Below, piece by piece: positions 1 through 8,496 of a stretch of DNA of 64,000 bases; position 1 is the first letter of the stretch, and every line of letters begins with the position of its first letter. Location: the NCBI GenBank assembly GCA_026932425.1, contig JAIXKN010000110.1, positions 18,642 to 82,641 of the forward strand, read 5' to 3'. The DNA comes from Burkholderiales bacterium (lineage in GTDB: Bacteria > Pseudomonadota > Gammaproteobacteria > Burkholderiales > Burkholderiaceae_C). A program made the position numbers and the translations under genes. The notes beneath the pieces were generated by a model, which saw only the letters and a program-made list of their open reading frames with translations, searched no databases and was not told the origin of the DNA.

Positions 1-2
1 GC

Positions 3-95
3 GGCGCGGCCGGCTACATCGTCAAGCCCTTCACCAAGGCCACGCTCGAGGAGAAGGTGCAGAAGATCGTGCAGAAGCTCGCCGCCGCTGCCTGA
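3..95 (+). CDS. cheY: Chemotaxis response regulator CheY, C-terminal end only
   Basis: Only the last 30 residues are in the window; the gene starts upstream of base 1. The fragment reads GAAGYIVKPFTK and then an amphipathic helix ending in LAAAA. The Lys-Pro pair in YIVKPFT matches the conserved lysine and cis-proline of CheY-type receiver domains. It lies 21 bases before cheZ on the same strand, the usual cheY-cheZ order. CheY-P carries the chemoreceptor signal from CheA to the flagellar switch. The phosphoacceptor aspartate is outside the window, so CheY is chosen over another receiver protein mainly from context. Confidence 0.85.
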   Translation, partial: GAAGYIVKPFTKATLEEKVQKIVQKLAAAA

Positions 96-116
96 AGCCT
101 TGAAGGGAACGGGAAG

Positions 117-767
117 ATGACGATCGAAAGCGCGCAGCTCCTGCTGGAGCGGGCCGATCCGGGCCTGCTCGCCAACGGCGCGACGCAACTGCAGATCTTC
201 CAGCAGATCGGCGCGATCACGCGCCTGCTGCACGACACCATGCAGCAGCTGGGCGTGATGCCGCGCCTGCAGCGGGCGGCCGAGGGTCTGCCCGACGCGC
301 GCAGCCGCCTGAACTACATTGCCGAGAAGACCGCCGCGGCAGCGGACAAGGTGCTGAACTCGGTCGACCAGGCCAAGCTCGAGCACCGGGCGATCGGCGA
401 GCAGACGCGCGAACTGGCCCGGGCACTCGCCGCGGACCCGGTGCGCGCGGTGGCCTCGGGTGCGGTGTACAACTTCGTCGCCGACGTCGAGGCGCGCACC
501 GAGCGCATCGACCGGCACCTCACCGACATCATGCTGGCGCAGGACTTCCACGACCTCACCGGCCAGGTCGTCGCCAAGGTGGTCAAGCTCGCCAACGAGC
601 TCGAGGACAGCCTGGTGAAGCTGCTCGTCCAGGTCGTTCCCGAGGACCAGCGCGAGAAGGTCGATCCGGGCGTGCTCAACGGCCCGGTCGTCGATCCGGA
701 GGGCCGCACGGACATCGTGGCCAACCAGGGCGAGGTCGACGAGCTGCTCGCTAGCCTGGGTTTCTGA
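117..767 (+). CDS. cheZ: Protein phosphatase CheZ
   Basis: A 216-residue protein that dephosphorylates CheY-P and so ends the chemotactic signal. The signature is LAQDFHDLTGQVV around residues 140-152; its Asp and Gln correspond to the CheY-P contacting and catalytic residues of enterobacterial CheZ. A long helical hairpin surrounds it. The C-terminus DELLASLGF matches the conserved CheY-binding tail of the family. The ATG follows a purine-rich ribosome site (gggaacgggaag). It is co-directional with cheY. Its TGA stop lies inside the 8-bp target duplication of the insertion that follows, so the coding sequence itself is intact. Confidence 0.96.
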   Translation: MTIESAQLLLERADPGLLANGATQLQIFQQIGAITRLLHDTMQQLGVMPRLQRAAEGLPDARSRLNYIAEKTAAAADKVLNSVDQAKLEHRAIGEQTRELARALAADPVRAVASGAVYNFVADVEARTERIDRHLTDIMLAQDFHDLTGQVVAKVVKLANELEDSLVKLLVQVVPEDQREKVDPGVLNGPVVDPEGRTDIVANQGEVDELLASLGF

Positions 768-769
768 GC

Positions 770-1331
770 GGCGCTTCACTCGTTAAGTCGTGACGCGTAG
801 CTCACGCCCAGAGCCAGCCGACCGTCAGACTGCCTCGAACAGCCCCCAGGTGAGGCAACGAGCTTGGGATGAACAAGCGAGACATGCGGCGGCTGTGGGA
901 CCTGGTCGGACGTTTGACCCGGGCGCAGCGCAAGGAACTCATCGGGAGACTGACGGCGCAGACGGCAGCCAGCGAGTCGGTCGAGTTGCTGGAAGCCACC
1001 GTCAGCCGACATAGGCACTGCCCGCACTGTGCAGGTGAGCGCGTTGTGTGCAACGGCACCGCGGATGGACTGCAACGCTACAAGTGCCGGGGCTGCGGCA
1101 GGACCGTCAACGCAGTGTGGGGAACGCCCCTGGCACGGCTGCGCCACAAGGGCAAGTGGCTCGACCAGCGCCAGGCGCTGGCGGACCGGCTGACGGTGCA
1201 CCGAGCCGCCGAGCGGTCGGGTGTCGCGCCCAGCACCGCGTTTCGCTGGCGCCACCGGTTCCTCGCAGTGCCACGGGGAGTCAAGCGTGACGACCGACTA
1301 CGTGCTCGAAACAGCTAACGCGCAAAGCGCC
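770..1331 (+). mobile_element. IS1595-like insertion, internally deleted, with both ends
   Basis: A 562-bp element. The left end (770-785, GGCGCTTCACTCGTTA) and the inverted right end (1316-1331, read as GGCGCTTTGCGCGTTA) match at 13 of 16 positions. It is flanked by a perfect 8-bp direct repeat, ttctgagc, at 762-769 and 1332-1339; 8-bp duplications are usual for the IS1595 family. The one ORF (869-1318) encodes only the N-terminal zinc ribbon and helix-turn-helix of an IS1595-type transposase, and its stop codon falls inside the right end. The catalytic domain is missing. This looks like a deletion derivative moved in trans by a full-length relative. Family assignment rests on the N-terminal domain and the duplication length. 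Confidence 0.85.
869..1318 (+). pseudogene. IS1595-family transposase, N-terminal fragment
   Basis: 149 residues. A C4 zinc ribbon is clear: CPHC near residues 51-54 and CRGC near 74-77. It is followed by a helix-turn-helix-like segment (AAERSGVAPSTAFRWRHRFL) typical of the N-terminus of IS1595/ISXO2-type transposases. Family members are about 300 residues and continue into a DDE/N catalytic domain; here the sequence stops soon after the helix-turn-helix and ends RARNS with its TAA in the right inverted repeat. It cannot catalyse transposition but might still bind the ends of related elements, which is inference. It is a deletion product rather than a frameshifted gene. Confidence 0.8.
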
Positions 1332-1333
1332 TT

Positions 1334-1367
1334 CTGAGCCGCCCGGGCGCCCGGGCCCGGTGCTCAG
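1334..1367. terminator. GC-rich hairpin shared by convergent cheZ and chemoreceptor gene
   Basis: The arms ctgagc (1334-1339) and gctcag (1362-1367) enclose a perfect 16-bp palindrome, gcccgggcgcccgggc (1341-1356). Before the insertion the left arm would have held the cheZ stop codon; the right arm holds the stop codon of the minus-strand chemoreceptor gene (TCA, 1364-1366). It looks like a shared bidirectional terminator, although no long T-run follows. The target duplication rebuilt the hairpin on the chemoreceptor side. Confidence 0.5.
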
Positions 1368-3310
1368 GCCGGGGGTCTCGAGGCGCTCGAGGCGAGCCGG
1401 AACACGACCACCGCCTGCACCAGCTGCTGCGCCTGTTCCCTGAGGCTGGAGGCCGCGGCGGCCGTCTGCTCGACCAGCGCGGCGTTGTGCTGTGTCGTCT
1501 GGTCCATTCGGTTGACGGCCTGGCCGACCTCCGCGACGCCCTGGCTCTGCTCGGCGCTGGCGTGACGGATCTCGCTCATGATCGCGCTGACGCGCCCGAC
1601 CGACGAAACGATCTCCTGCATCGTCGCGCCGGCCTCGTCGACGAGGGCGGTGCCCGCGTCGATCTGCTCGACGCTGGCGCCGATCAGCGCCTTGATCTCC
1701 CGCGCGGCCTCGGCGCTGCGCTGCGCCAGGTTCCTGACCTCCGAGGCGACAACCGCGAAGCCACGGCCTTGCTCGCCGGCGCGCGCGGCCTCGACCGCGG
1801 CGTTGAGCGCGAGGATGTTGGTCTGGAAGGCGATGCTGTCGATCGTGCCGATGATCTCGGCGATCTTCTGCGAACTGGCCTGGATCGCCTTCATCGTCTC
1901 GACGACCTGGTGCATCACGGCGCCGCCCTGGCCGGCGACCTCGCTTGCGCCCTGGGCCAGCTCGCTGGCCTGGCGCGCGTTGTCGGCGTTGTGGGCGACG
2001 GTGGAGCCGAGCTCGTCCATCGACGCCGCGGTCTGCTGCAGCGCGCTGGCCTGCTCCTCGGTGCGCTGGCTGAGATCGAGGTTGCCCTGGGCGATCTGGG
2101 CGCTGGCCGTGGCCACGCTTTCGGCGTTGCCGCGCACTTGGCCGACGACGTCGCCAAGGCGCCCCTGCATCTCGCGCAGCGCGGCCAGCAGCCGGCCCAG
2201 CTCGTCGCGCCCGGCCTCGGGCACCGCGGTGCCGAGGTCGCCCTCGGCCACCGCCTGCGCCACGCGCACCGCCGCCGCGGCCGACTGCGTGGCGGCACGG
2301 GCAATCGCCCACATCAGCCAGGCGCACAAGGCCGCCAGCAGCACGATCGCCAGCGCCATGACGGTGAGCCGGGTGCGCTCGGCGGCGAGCCGCTCGCTCG
2401 TGCGCTGGTCGAGGTGATTGAAGGCCTCGTTGCCGAAGGCGAAGACGTCGTTGAGCGCCTTGGTGCTCGCTTCGAAGTAGTCCTTGGGCGCGAGCTGCAG
2501 CAGCTCGGCATTGACGAGCTTGGTGTCGATCAGCTCGAACAGCGACTTCAGGCCGGTTTCGGCCTTGGCCTTGGATCCTCCGAGGATTCGCTGCAGCTCC
2601 ACGCTGCCCTTGGCGGCAATGCCAAGCGCCTTGGCGGCGGTGGTCTCGCGTTCATGCGCCATCGTCAGCAGCGCTTGCAGGTCGGCACGGCCCTTGAGGC
2701 CGAGCGTGCCCTGACCAAGCGCCTCGATCCCACGTGCGCGCAGCTGCCCAAGAGACTCGGTCATCTTCGGGATCAGGTTGAGGACCGCATCCTGCAGGTG
2801 GTAGTCGGCGGCATCGGCCATCAGCACGAGGCCGCTGCTTTGCGCCACGTCCTCGAGCAATTCCAGCTCGGCGGCCACCGCACGAGTGTGCCGCTTGAAG
2901 CTCTCGGGCACCGTCACTGCGCCCTTGCCGACCGCGGTGGCGAGTTCGTGCAGCGTCTTGCCCGCCTGCGCCATGCGCTTGGCGTGATCGCCATCGCCGA
3001 AGGCACCGAAGGCGGCCTGCGTCGCGCCGAGCGCCGCGATCAGCTCCTTGGCCGTGGTCTGCTGCGCCGCGGCCATCGAATCGTCGCCGCTCAGGAGCCC
3101 GGCGGCCAGGCCGCGGTGCTGCTGGGTGAGCTGCACCAGGCGCAGCAGCTCGCGCACCGGCGCGATGCCTGCCTGCTGCTTCTCGGCGGTGCGGATCTCC
3201 TGCAGCGAGTTGCCGACGACGAGCGCGGTGGGTGCTGCCAGCATGCAGGCGGTGAGGCCGCCGATGAGCCCGAACTTGGCTGACATCGACAGGTTGCGAA
3301 TGAATTCCAT
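1364..3310 (-). CDS. Membrane methyl-accepting chemotaxis protein
   Basis: A 648-residue transmembrane chemoreceptor. A first membrane helix (about 13-33) and a second (about 315-337) enclose a helical periplasmic domain. The segment [10 protein letters not shown] (65-74) resembles the start of NIT-type (nitrate/nitrite sensing) domains, but the ligand is not certain. A HAMP linker (about 338-390) and a long signalling coiled coil follow. The tip [20 protein letters not shown] is fully canonical for CheA/CheW docking. I chose the ATG at 3310 (MEFIRNLSM) because the longer frame adds 43 basic residues ahead of the membrane helix. The gene converges on cheZ. A possible sigma-28 promoter lies about 120 bases upstream. 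Confidence 0.93.
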   Translation of the reverse strand: MEFIRNLSMSAKFGLIGGLTACMLAAPTALVVGNSLQEIRTAEKQQAGIAPVRELLRLVQLTQQHRGLAAGLLSGDDSMAAAQQTTAKELIAALGATQAAFGAFGDGDHAKRMAQAGKTLHELATAVGKGAVTVPESFKRHTRAVAAELELLEDVAQSSGLVLMADAADYHLQDAVLNLIPKMTESLGQLRARGIEALGQGTLGLKGRADLQALLTMAHERETTAAKALGIAAKGSVELQRILGGSKAKAETGLKSLFELIDTKLVNAELLQLAPKDYFEASTKALNDVFAFGNEAFNHLDQRTSERLAAERTRLTVMALAIVLLAALCAWLMWAIARAATQSAAAAVRVAQAVAEGDLGTAVPEAGRDELGRLLAALREMQGRLGDVVGQVRGNAESVATASAQIAQGNLDLSQRTEEQASALQQTAASMDELGSTVAHNADNARQASELAQGASEVAGQGGAVMHQVVETMKAIQASSQKIAEIIGTIDSIAFQTNILALNAAVEAARAGEQGRGFAVVASEVRNLAQRSAEAAREIKALIGASVEQIDAGTALVDEAGATMQEIVSSVGRVSAIMSEIRHASAEQSQGVAEVGQAVNRMDQTTQHNAALVEQTAAAASSLREQAQQLVQAVVVFRLASSASRPPA

Positions 3311-3372
3311 GGGCTGCTCGCTTATGCCAGTGCAGGGCACTCGGAAACGGGATTTCGAACCGGGGCCGACGA

Positions 3373-3395
3373 ACGCCCGGCGCTTCGCCGGGCGT
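3373..3395. repeat. Perfect 9-bp inverted repeat in the chemoreceptor 5' region
   Basis: ACGCCCGGC (3373-3381), loop GCTTC, GCCGGGCGT (3387-3395). There is no T-run on either side, so it is not a plain terminator. If transcription of the chemoreceptor gene starts near 3423, this hairpin would lie in its leader. It could also be a dispersed palindromic repeat. Confidence 0.5.
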
Positions 3396-3429
3396 ACGCT
3401 CGATGCGCGACCGGGCGGTCGCAGCGGTG

Positions 3430-3457
3430 ATTTCGGCATCGGGCGCCCGCGGCCTTA
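3430..3457 (-). promoter_or_regulatory. Candidate sigma-28 promoter for the chemoreceptor gene
   Basis: On the minus strand TAAG (3454-3457), 16 bases, then GCCGAAAT (3430-3437). The 16-base spacing equals that of the flgM promoter and two others in this window. The -10 has two mismatches to GCCGATAA. It would leave a leader of about 110 bases containing the hairpin at 3373-3395. This is weaker than the other three candidates. Confidence 0.35.
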
Positions 3458-3643
3458 GCCCTGAAGAGCGCGGCGTCCGCGGTGCTGTTCGCGCGCTCGG
3501 CTCACGGCGTCCGCGGCGAAGCCTGCGGGCCGGGCGCCGCCGGGGCGAATACGGGCTCGTTTGCAGCGCTTATCGGCCTCAAGCCGGCGCCGGCCGCGGG
3601 CACGATCGCCGACGCTGCATTGGGCAGCGTCATTCACGAGGCC

Positions 3644-4804
3644 ATGGCCGAAACCCAGGACAAGCCGCTGCCGGCGTCGGCACGCAAGCTCAGCAAGGCG
3701 CGCGAGGACGGGCAGCTCCCGCGCTCGCGCGACCTCGGGCATGCCGCGGCGATCGGCACTGCTGCCGCGCTGCTGCTGTCCTTCTCGCCCTGGCTCGTGC
3801 GGCGACTTCAGGAGCTGCTCGCCGGCGCGCTGCAGTTCGACGTCAGCGCACTGGGCACAGCCGATGCGATGCTGCGGCAGCTCGGCGGGCTCGTCCTGCA
3901 GATGCTGCTGCTGGTGGTCCCGCTCGGGGCCGCGACGATCGCGGCGGCTGTCCTTGCCGCGCGTCTGTGCGGCGGCTGGAACTGGACCCTCAAGCCGCTC
4001 ATGCCCCGGTTCGACAAGCTCGATCCGGTCTCGGGTTTCGGGCGGATCTTCTCCCGGCTGCAGCTGATCGAGACGCTCAAGGCCTGCGTGCTGGCCACGG
4101 TGCTGCTCGCGGTCGGCGCGCGCCACCTGTGGTCCGAGCTCGGCGTCTTCGGCGGCATCGCCGCGCAGTCCTTGCCCGCGGCCCTGGCCAGCGCCGGCGA
4201 GCTCCTGCGCGGCGGGCTGCTGCTGCTGCTGCTGGCGCTGGCGGCGTTTGCGGCGCTCGACGTGCCCCTGCAGAAGTGGCGCAACGCGCACCAGCTGCGC
4301 ATGACGCACCAGGAGGCGAAGGAAGAGCTCAAGCAGCTCGAGGGCAACGCCGAGGTCAAGGGCCGGCTCCGGGCGCGCATGCGTCAGATGAGCCGCCAGC
4401 GCATGCTGAGCGCGGTTGCGGACGCCGACCTGGTCGTGATGAACCCGACGCACTACGCGGTGGCGCTGAAGTACGACGAGGCGACGATGGCCGCGCCCCG
4501 CGTCGTCGCCAAGGGCGCCGATCTGCTGGCGCTGAAGATGCGTGATCACGCCGCCGAGCACCGCGTTCCGGTCCTGCAGGCGCCGCCGCTGGCGCGCGCC
4601 CTCTACGCGCATACCGAGATCGACGAGCAGATCCCCGCGGCGCTGTTCGCTGCCGTTGCGCAGGTGCTGGCCTGGGTCTACCAGCTGCGCCATGCCGCGC
4701 CGCTGCAGGCGCAGGGCTTGCCTGCGCCGCAGCCGCTGGTGCCTCCGGAGCTCGATCCGCTGCAGGGCGGCCGGCCGCGTAGGACGCGCAGGAGCGTGCG
4801 GTGA
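3644..4804 (+). CDS. flhB: Flagellar export gate protein FlhB
   Basis: A 386-residue inner-membrane component of the flagellar type III export apparatus that controls the switch from rod/hook to filament substrates. Residues 1-40 carry the family motif RKLSKAREDGQ. Four membrane helices lie between about 30 and 210. The cytoplasmic domain has the self-cleavage motif NPTH at 267-270, followed by the conserved YAVALKYD. The start at 3644 (MAETQDK) was chosen because family proteins begin about ten residues before the AREDGQ motif. The opening segment KPLPASARKL replaces the commoner TEPPTPKKL. The gene overlaps flhA by four bases (GTGA), so the two are probably translationally coupled. Confidence 0.96.
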   Translation: MAETQDKPLPASARKLSKAREDGQLPRSRDLGHAAAIGTAAALLLSFSPWLVRRLQELLAGALQFDVSALGTADAMLRQLGGLVLQMLLLVVPLGAATIAAAVLAARLCGGWNWTLKPLMPRFDKLDPVSGFGRIFSRLQLIETLKACVLATVLLAVGARHLWSELGVFGGIAAQSLPAALASAGELLRGGLLLLLLALAAFAALDVPLQKWRNAHQLRMTHQEAKEELKQLEGNAEVKGRLRARMRQMSRQRMLSAVADADLVVMNPTHYAVALKYDEATMAAPRVVAKGADLLALKMRDHAAEHRVPVLQAPPLARALYAHTEIDEQIPAALFAAVAQVLAWVYQLRHAAPLQAQGLPAPQPLVPPELDPLQGGRPRRTRRSVR

Positions 4805-6906
4805 GAGCGCTGATGCAGCGGCTGCAGGCGTGGCTCGGCCCGCACGCGGGCCATGTCAGGACGCTGACGATCCCGGCCTTCGTCGTGCTGATGCTGACGA
4901 TGATGGTGCTGCCGCTGCCGGCCTTCGCGCTGGATCTGCTCTTCACCACCAACATCGCGATGGCGCTGATGGTGATGATGGTCTCGGCGCAGATGGTCAA
5001 GCCGCTGGACTTCACCGCGCTGCCCACCGTGTTGCTCGTCACCACGCTGATGCGGCTGTCGCTGAACGTGGCCTCGACGCGCGTCGTGCTGATGGACGGC
5101 CACAACGGGCCGGGGGCCGCGGGCAAGGTCATCGAGTCCTTCGGCCACGTGCTGATCGGCGACAACTTCGCCGTCGGCCTGATCGTCTTCGCGATCCTCG
5201 TCGTCATCAACTTCGTCGTCGTGACCAAGGGTGCCGAGCGCATCGCCGAGGTCGGCGCGCGCTTCACCCTGGACGCGATGCCGGGCAAGCAGATGGCGAT
5301 CGACGCCGATCTCAACGCCGGCCTCATCGACGAGCAGGAGGCCAAGAAGCGCCGCGCCGAGGTCGGCGAGGAGGCGGACTTCTTCGGTTCGATGGATGGC
5401 GCGAGCAAGTTCGTGCGCGGCGACGCGATGGCGGGGCTGCTGATCCTGCTCATCACCATCGTCGGCGGCTTCGTGATCGGCATCGCCAGCCATGGCATGA
5501 GCGCCGCCGAGGCGGCCGACAGCTACGTGACGATGGCGGTGGGCGACGCGCTGGTGGCACAGATCCCGGCGCTGCTGATCTCGGTGGCCTCGGCAATGGT
5601 CGTCTCGCGCGTGGGCAAGGACCAGGACGTGGGCTCGCAGATCCGAGGCCAGGTCTTCGATTCGCCGCGCTCGCTGGCGATCGCCGCGGGCATCGTCTTC
5701 GGCATCGGGCTGGTGCCCGGGATGCCGCACCTCGTCTTCTGGGTCGTCGGTGCGGCACTGGGCTGGCTGGCGTGGATGCTGCTGCGCAAGGCCAGGGCAA
5801 GGGCTGCAGAGGCGGCGCTGGCGCCAGCGCCGAGCGAGGCGCCCGTGGCCGGTGCCGAGGCGAGCTGGGACGACCTGACCCCGGTCGATACGCTCGGGCT
5901 CGAGGTCGGACTGCGACTGATCGCCCTCGTCGACACGGCGCGCAGCAGCACCGGCGCCGCCGACCTGATCGGGCGCATCAAGGGGGTGCGCAAGAAGTTC
6001 GCGCAGGACGTGGGCTTCCTGCCGCCGCCGGTCCACATCCGCGACAACCTCGAGCTCAAGCCCAGCGTCTACCAGATCACGCTGCGCGGCGCCGTGGTCG
6101 GCCAGGGCGAGGCCTACCCGGGGCAGTTCCTGGCGATCAATCCGGGCGGCGCGACCATCCAGCTGCCGGGAACGAAGACGAGCGACCCCGCCTTCGGGCT
6201 GCCCGCGGTGTGGATCGAGGAGCGCCACCGGGAGACCGCCCAAATGAGCGGATTTACGGTCGTTGATTGCGGCACCGTCGTCGCGACCCACCTCTCACAC
6301 TTGATGCAGATGCACGCCGCGAGGCTGCTGGGCCGCGTGGAGACGCAAGGGCTGGTCGAGCACGTGACCCGCCTCGCGCCCAAGTTGATCGAGGACGTGA
6401 TCCCCAAGATGGTCGGAATCTCGACGCTGCAGAAGGTGCTGCAGCTCCTGCTGGAAGAGGGTGTGCACATCCGCGACATGCGCTCGATCGTCGAATGCCT
6501 GGCCGAGCACGCGGCCACGGTCGGCGAGCCGGCCGAGCTGGTGGCACGCATCCGGGTGCACCTGGCGCCGGTGATCGTGCAGCAGATCTACGGCCCGGCG
6601 ACCGAGCTCGACGTCATCGCACTGGAGCCCGAGCTCGAGCGGCTCGTCGCACAGGCGCTGGGGTCGCCGCATGGCGCGGCGCTCGACCCGGGGGTGGCCG
6701 AGACGCTGACCCGCAGCGCCGCCGAAACCGCGGCGCGGCAGGAGAACCTGGGCCTGCCTGCCTGCCTGCTCGTTCCCGACCTGCTGCGCGCACCGATCGC
6801 ACGCTTGCTGCGCCGTGCGGCGCCGCGCCTGCGCGTGCTGGCGCACAGCGAGATCCCTGAGACCCACTCGATCCGTATCGGCTCTGTCATCGGAGGCCTG
6901 GCATGA
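4801..6906 (+). CDS. flhA: Flagellar export gate protein FlhA
   Basis: 701 residues, the usual length for FlhA, the export gate subunit that uses proton motive force and forms a cytoplasmic ring for chaperone-substrate docking. The N-terminal half has about eight membrane helices. The conserved FHIPEP loop is present (KGAERIAEVGARF, then LDAMPGKQMAIDADLNAG). The C-terminal cytoplasmic domain runs from about residue 350. It starts with GTG overlapping the flhB stop, and its own stop overlaps the ATG of flhF, giving a tightly coupled flhB-flhA-flhF run. Confidence 0.97.
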   Translation: MRALMQRLQAWLGPHAGHVRTLTIPAFVVLMLTMMVLPLPAFALDLLFTTNIAMALMVMMVSAQMVKPLDFTALPTVLLVTTLMRLSLNVASTRVVLMDGHNGPGAAGKVIESFGHVLIGDNFAVGLIVFAILVVINFVVVTKGAERIAEVGARFTLDAMPGKQMAIDADLNAGLIDEQEAKKRRAEVGEEADFFGSMDGASKFVRGDAMAGLLILLITIVGGFVIGIASHGMSAAEAADSYVTMAVGDALVAQIPALLISVASAMVVSRVGKDQDVGSQIRGQVFDSPRSLAIAAGIVFGIGLVPGMPHLVFWVVGAALGWLAWMLLRKARARAAEAALAPAPSEAPVAGAEASWDDLTPVDTLGLEVGLRLIALVDTARSSTGAADLIGRIKGVRKKFAQDVGFLPPPVHIRDNLELKPSVYQITLRGAVVGQGEAYPGQFLAINPGGATIQLPGTKTSDPAFGLPAVWIEERHRETAQMSGFTVVDCGTVVATHLSHLMQMHAARLLGRVETQGLVEHVTRLAPKLIEDVIPKMVGISTLQKVLQLLLEEGVHIRDMRSIVECLAEHAATVGEPAELVARIRVHLAPVIVQQIYGPATELDVIALEPELERLVAQALGSPHGAALDPGVAETLTRSAAETAARQENLGLPACLLVPDLLRAPIARLLRRAAPRLRVLAHSEIPETHSIRIGSVIGGLA

Positions 6907-8480
6907 ACCTCAAGCGCTTCACCGGTCGAACCTCGCGCGAGGCGCTGGCGCTCGTGCGCCGGACGTTCGGCAAGGACGCGGTCGTGATGTCGACGCGCAC
7001 CTGCGCCGAGGGCATCGAGGTGCTGGCAATGGCTCCCGAGAGCTTGCAACAGCTCGAGAAGCGCGGCTCGGGCGTGCCGCTTGCCGCCGATGCGGCGTCC
7101 CGGGGCGCGCAAGGCGAGGCGACCGTGGTCACCGACGGCCCGGTCGAGCGCGACGTCGCGCAACTGGCGATGAGCACGCTCTCGTTCCAGGACTACGTGC
7201 GCGAACGCATGCTCAAGCGGCGCCGCAGCGAACTGGCGGCACAGGGCGAGGCGAACCCGGTCGCGGACACGACTGCAAGCGGCATCCGGCCGGCGACATC
7301 GTCCGCCCGGTCCGAGGCGCAGGAGGCGCCGCTCGAAGCGGGGCCGGCATGCGCCGAACCGCCCGGGACGCGGAATGCGGCGATGCCGGTATCGGCGCCT
7401 GCGGTCTCCGGCCGGGAGACGCGCCTGCTGCGCGCGCTGCACGACGAGTCGCTGATGACGATGGCGACGATGGCGACGATGGCGCCGGCGCGCGAGGCCG
7501 CCGCGCTGGCGCCGGAGCTGCAGCTCGATCAGCAGCAGATGCTGCGCGAGCTGCGCTCGGTGCGCGGGCTGATCGAGCAGCGCTTCGGCGAGCTGGCCTT
7601 CATCGAGAAGCTGCAGCGCCAGCCGCGGCAGGCGCTGCTCAGCCACCGGCTGCTCGAGTGCGGCTTCTCGCCGGTGCTGGTGCGCAAGCTGGTCGAGAGC
7701 CTGCCGGCCGATGGCGACGAGATGCTGTGGGCCACCGGCGTGTTGCAGCGCAACCTGGCCACCGGCGAGAACGAGAGTGCGCTCGAGGACATCGGCGGCG
7801 TCTTTGCCCTCATCGGCCCGACGGGCGTGGGCAAGACGACGAGCACCGCCAAGCTCGCCGCCGCCTTTGCCGCGCGCCACGGTGCCGGGAATCTGGGCCT
7901 GATCACGCTGGACGCCTATCGCGTGGCCGCGCACGAGCAGCTGCGCGCCTACGGCCGCATTCTCGGCGTGCCGGTCCACACCGCGCACGACCGTGCCTCG
8001 CTCGACGACTTGCTCGAGCTGCTGGCGGGCAAGAAGATGGTGTTGATCGACACCGCCGGGATGGCGCAGCGCGACACGCGCACGCGCGAGCTGCTGGACA
8101 TGCTCAACCACCGCTCGATCAACCGGCTGCTGGTCGTCAACGCCGCGAACCAGGGCGAGACGATCGAGGACGTGCTGACCGCGTACCGCGCTGGGAGCTG
8201 CCGCGGCGTCGTGCTCTCGAAGATCGACGAGGCGATGAAGCTCGCGCCGGCACTCGACGCGCTCATCCGCCATCGGGTCAAGGTGCTGGCGGTGGCCAAC
8301 GGCCAGCGCGTCCCCGAGGACTGGCACCGCCTCTCGGCGCAGGCCCTGGTGCAGCGGGCGCTCAGGAGCGGCGGGTCGGCGGCCTGGAAGCTCGACAACG
8401 CCGACGTCAAGCTGGTCTTCAGCGGCCAGCCGGCGCCGATGCACGAAGTCGCCTCGCCGGCGATGATCGGTGACGTGTGA
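6903..8480 (+). CDS. flhF: Flagellar SRP-type GTPase FlhF
   Basis: 525 residues. The N-terminus MNLKRFTGRTSREALALVRRTFG is the family B domain. A variable linker (about 100-200) follows, including a short tandem DNA repeat at 7461-7484 that gives TMATMATMAP. The NG domain comes next: a P-loop GPTGVGKTT near residue 305, then DAYRVAAHEQL and VLIDTAGM. FlhF sets where, and how many, polar flagella form. It overlaps flhA by four bases and is followed by a MinD-like gene, as in other polar flagellates. Confidence 0.96.
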   Translation: MNLKRFTGRTSREALALVRRTFGKDAVVMSTRTCAEGIEVLAMAPESLQQLEKRGSGVPLAADAASRGAQGEATVVTDGPVERDVAQLAMSTLSFQDYVRERMLKRRRSELAAQGEANPVADTTASGIRPATSSARSEAQEAPLEAGPACAEPPGTRNAAMPVSAPAVSGRETRLLRALHDESLMTMATMATMAPAREAAALAPELQLDQQQMLRELRSVRGLIEQRFGELAFIEKLQRQPRQALLSHRLLECGFSPVLVRKLVESLPADGDEMLWATGVLQRNLATGENESALEDIGGVFALIGPTGVGKTTSTAKLAAAFAARHGAGNLGLITLDAYRVAAHEQLRAYGRILGVPVHTAHDRASLDDLLELLAGKKMVLIDTAGMAQRDTRTRELLDMLNHRSINRLLVVNAANQGETIEDVLTAYRAGSCRGVVLSKIDEAMKLAPALDALIRHRVKVLAVANGQRVPEDWHRLSAQALVQRALRSGGSAAWKLDNADVKLVFSGQPAPMHEVASPAMIGDV

Positions 8481-8496
8481 CCAGCGGGGCGAAGCG

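Larger units (their letters stand above)
762..1339. repeat. 8-bp target-site duplication around the IS1595-like element
   Basis: The octamer ttctgagc occurs at 762-769, directly left of the element, and again at 1332-1339, directly right of it. The left copy contains the cheZ stop codon (TGA, 765-767). The right copy supplies the left arm of a hairpin whose other arm holds the stop codon of the convergent chemoreceptor gene. Identity over all eight bases suggests a fairly recent insertion. Confidence 0.9.
3311..3643. other. Divergent intergenic region, chemoreceptor gene / flhB
   Basis: 333 bases without a supported gene. The flhB frame stays open back to 3482, but the conserved FlhB N-terminus begins at 3644. 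The region holds a perfect 9-bp hairpin (3373-3395), a candidate sigma-28 promoter reading toward the chemoreceptor gene (3430-3457), and an isolated perfect -10 match (GCCGATAA, minus strand, 3570-3577) with no -35. I see no clear promoter for flhB. Confidence 0.6.

Noticed and set aside
3570..3577. Perfect GCCGATAA (minus strand) upstream of flhB and the chemoreceptor gene
   Set aside because: No TAAA-like -35 at 15 or 16 bases; the sequence there is ccgc/gccg. Probably chance, though a role for the chemoreceptor gene cannot be excluded.
3482..3643. N-terminal extension of FlhB by 54 codons
   Set aside because: The extension has no similarity to FlhB, and the family start with the AREDGQ motif fits the ATG at 3644.
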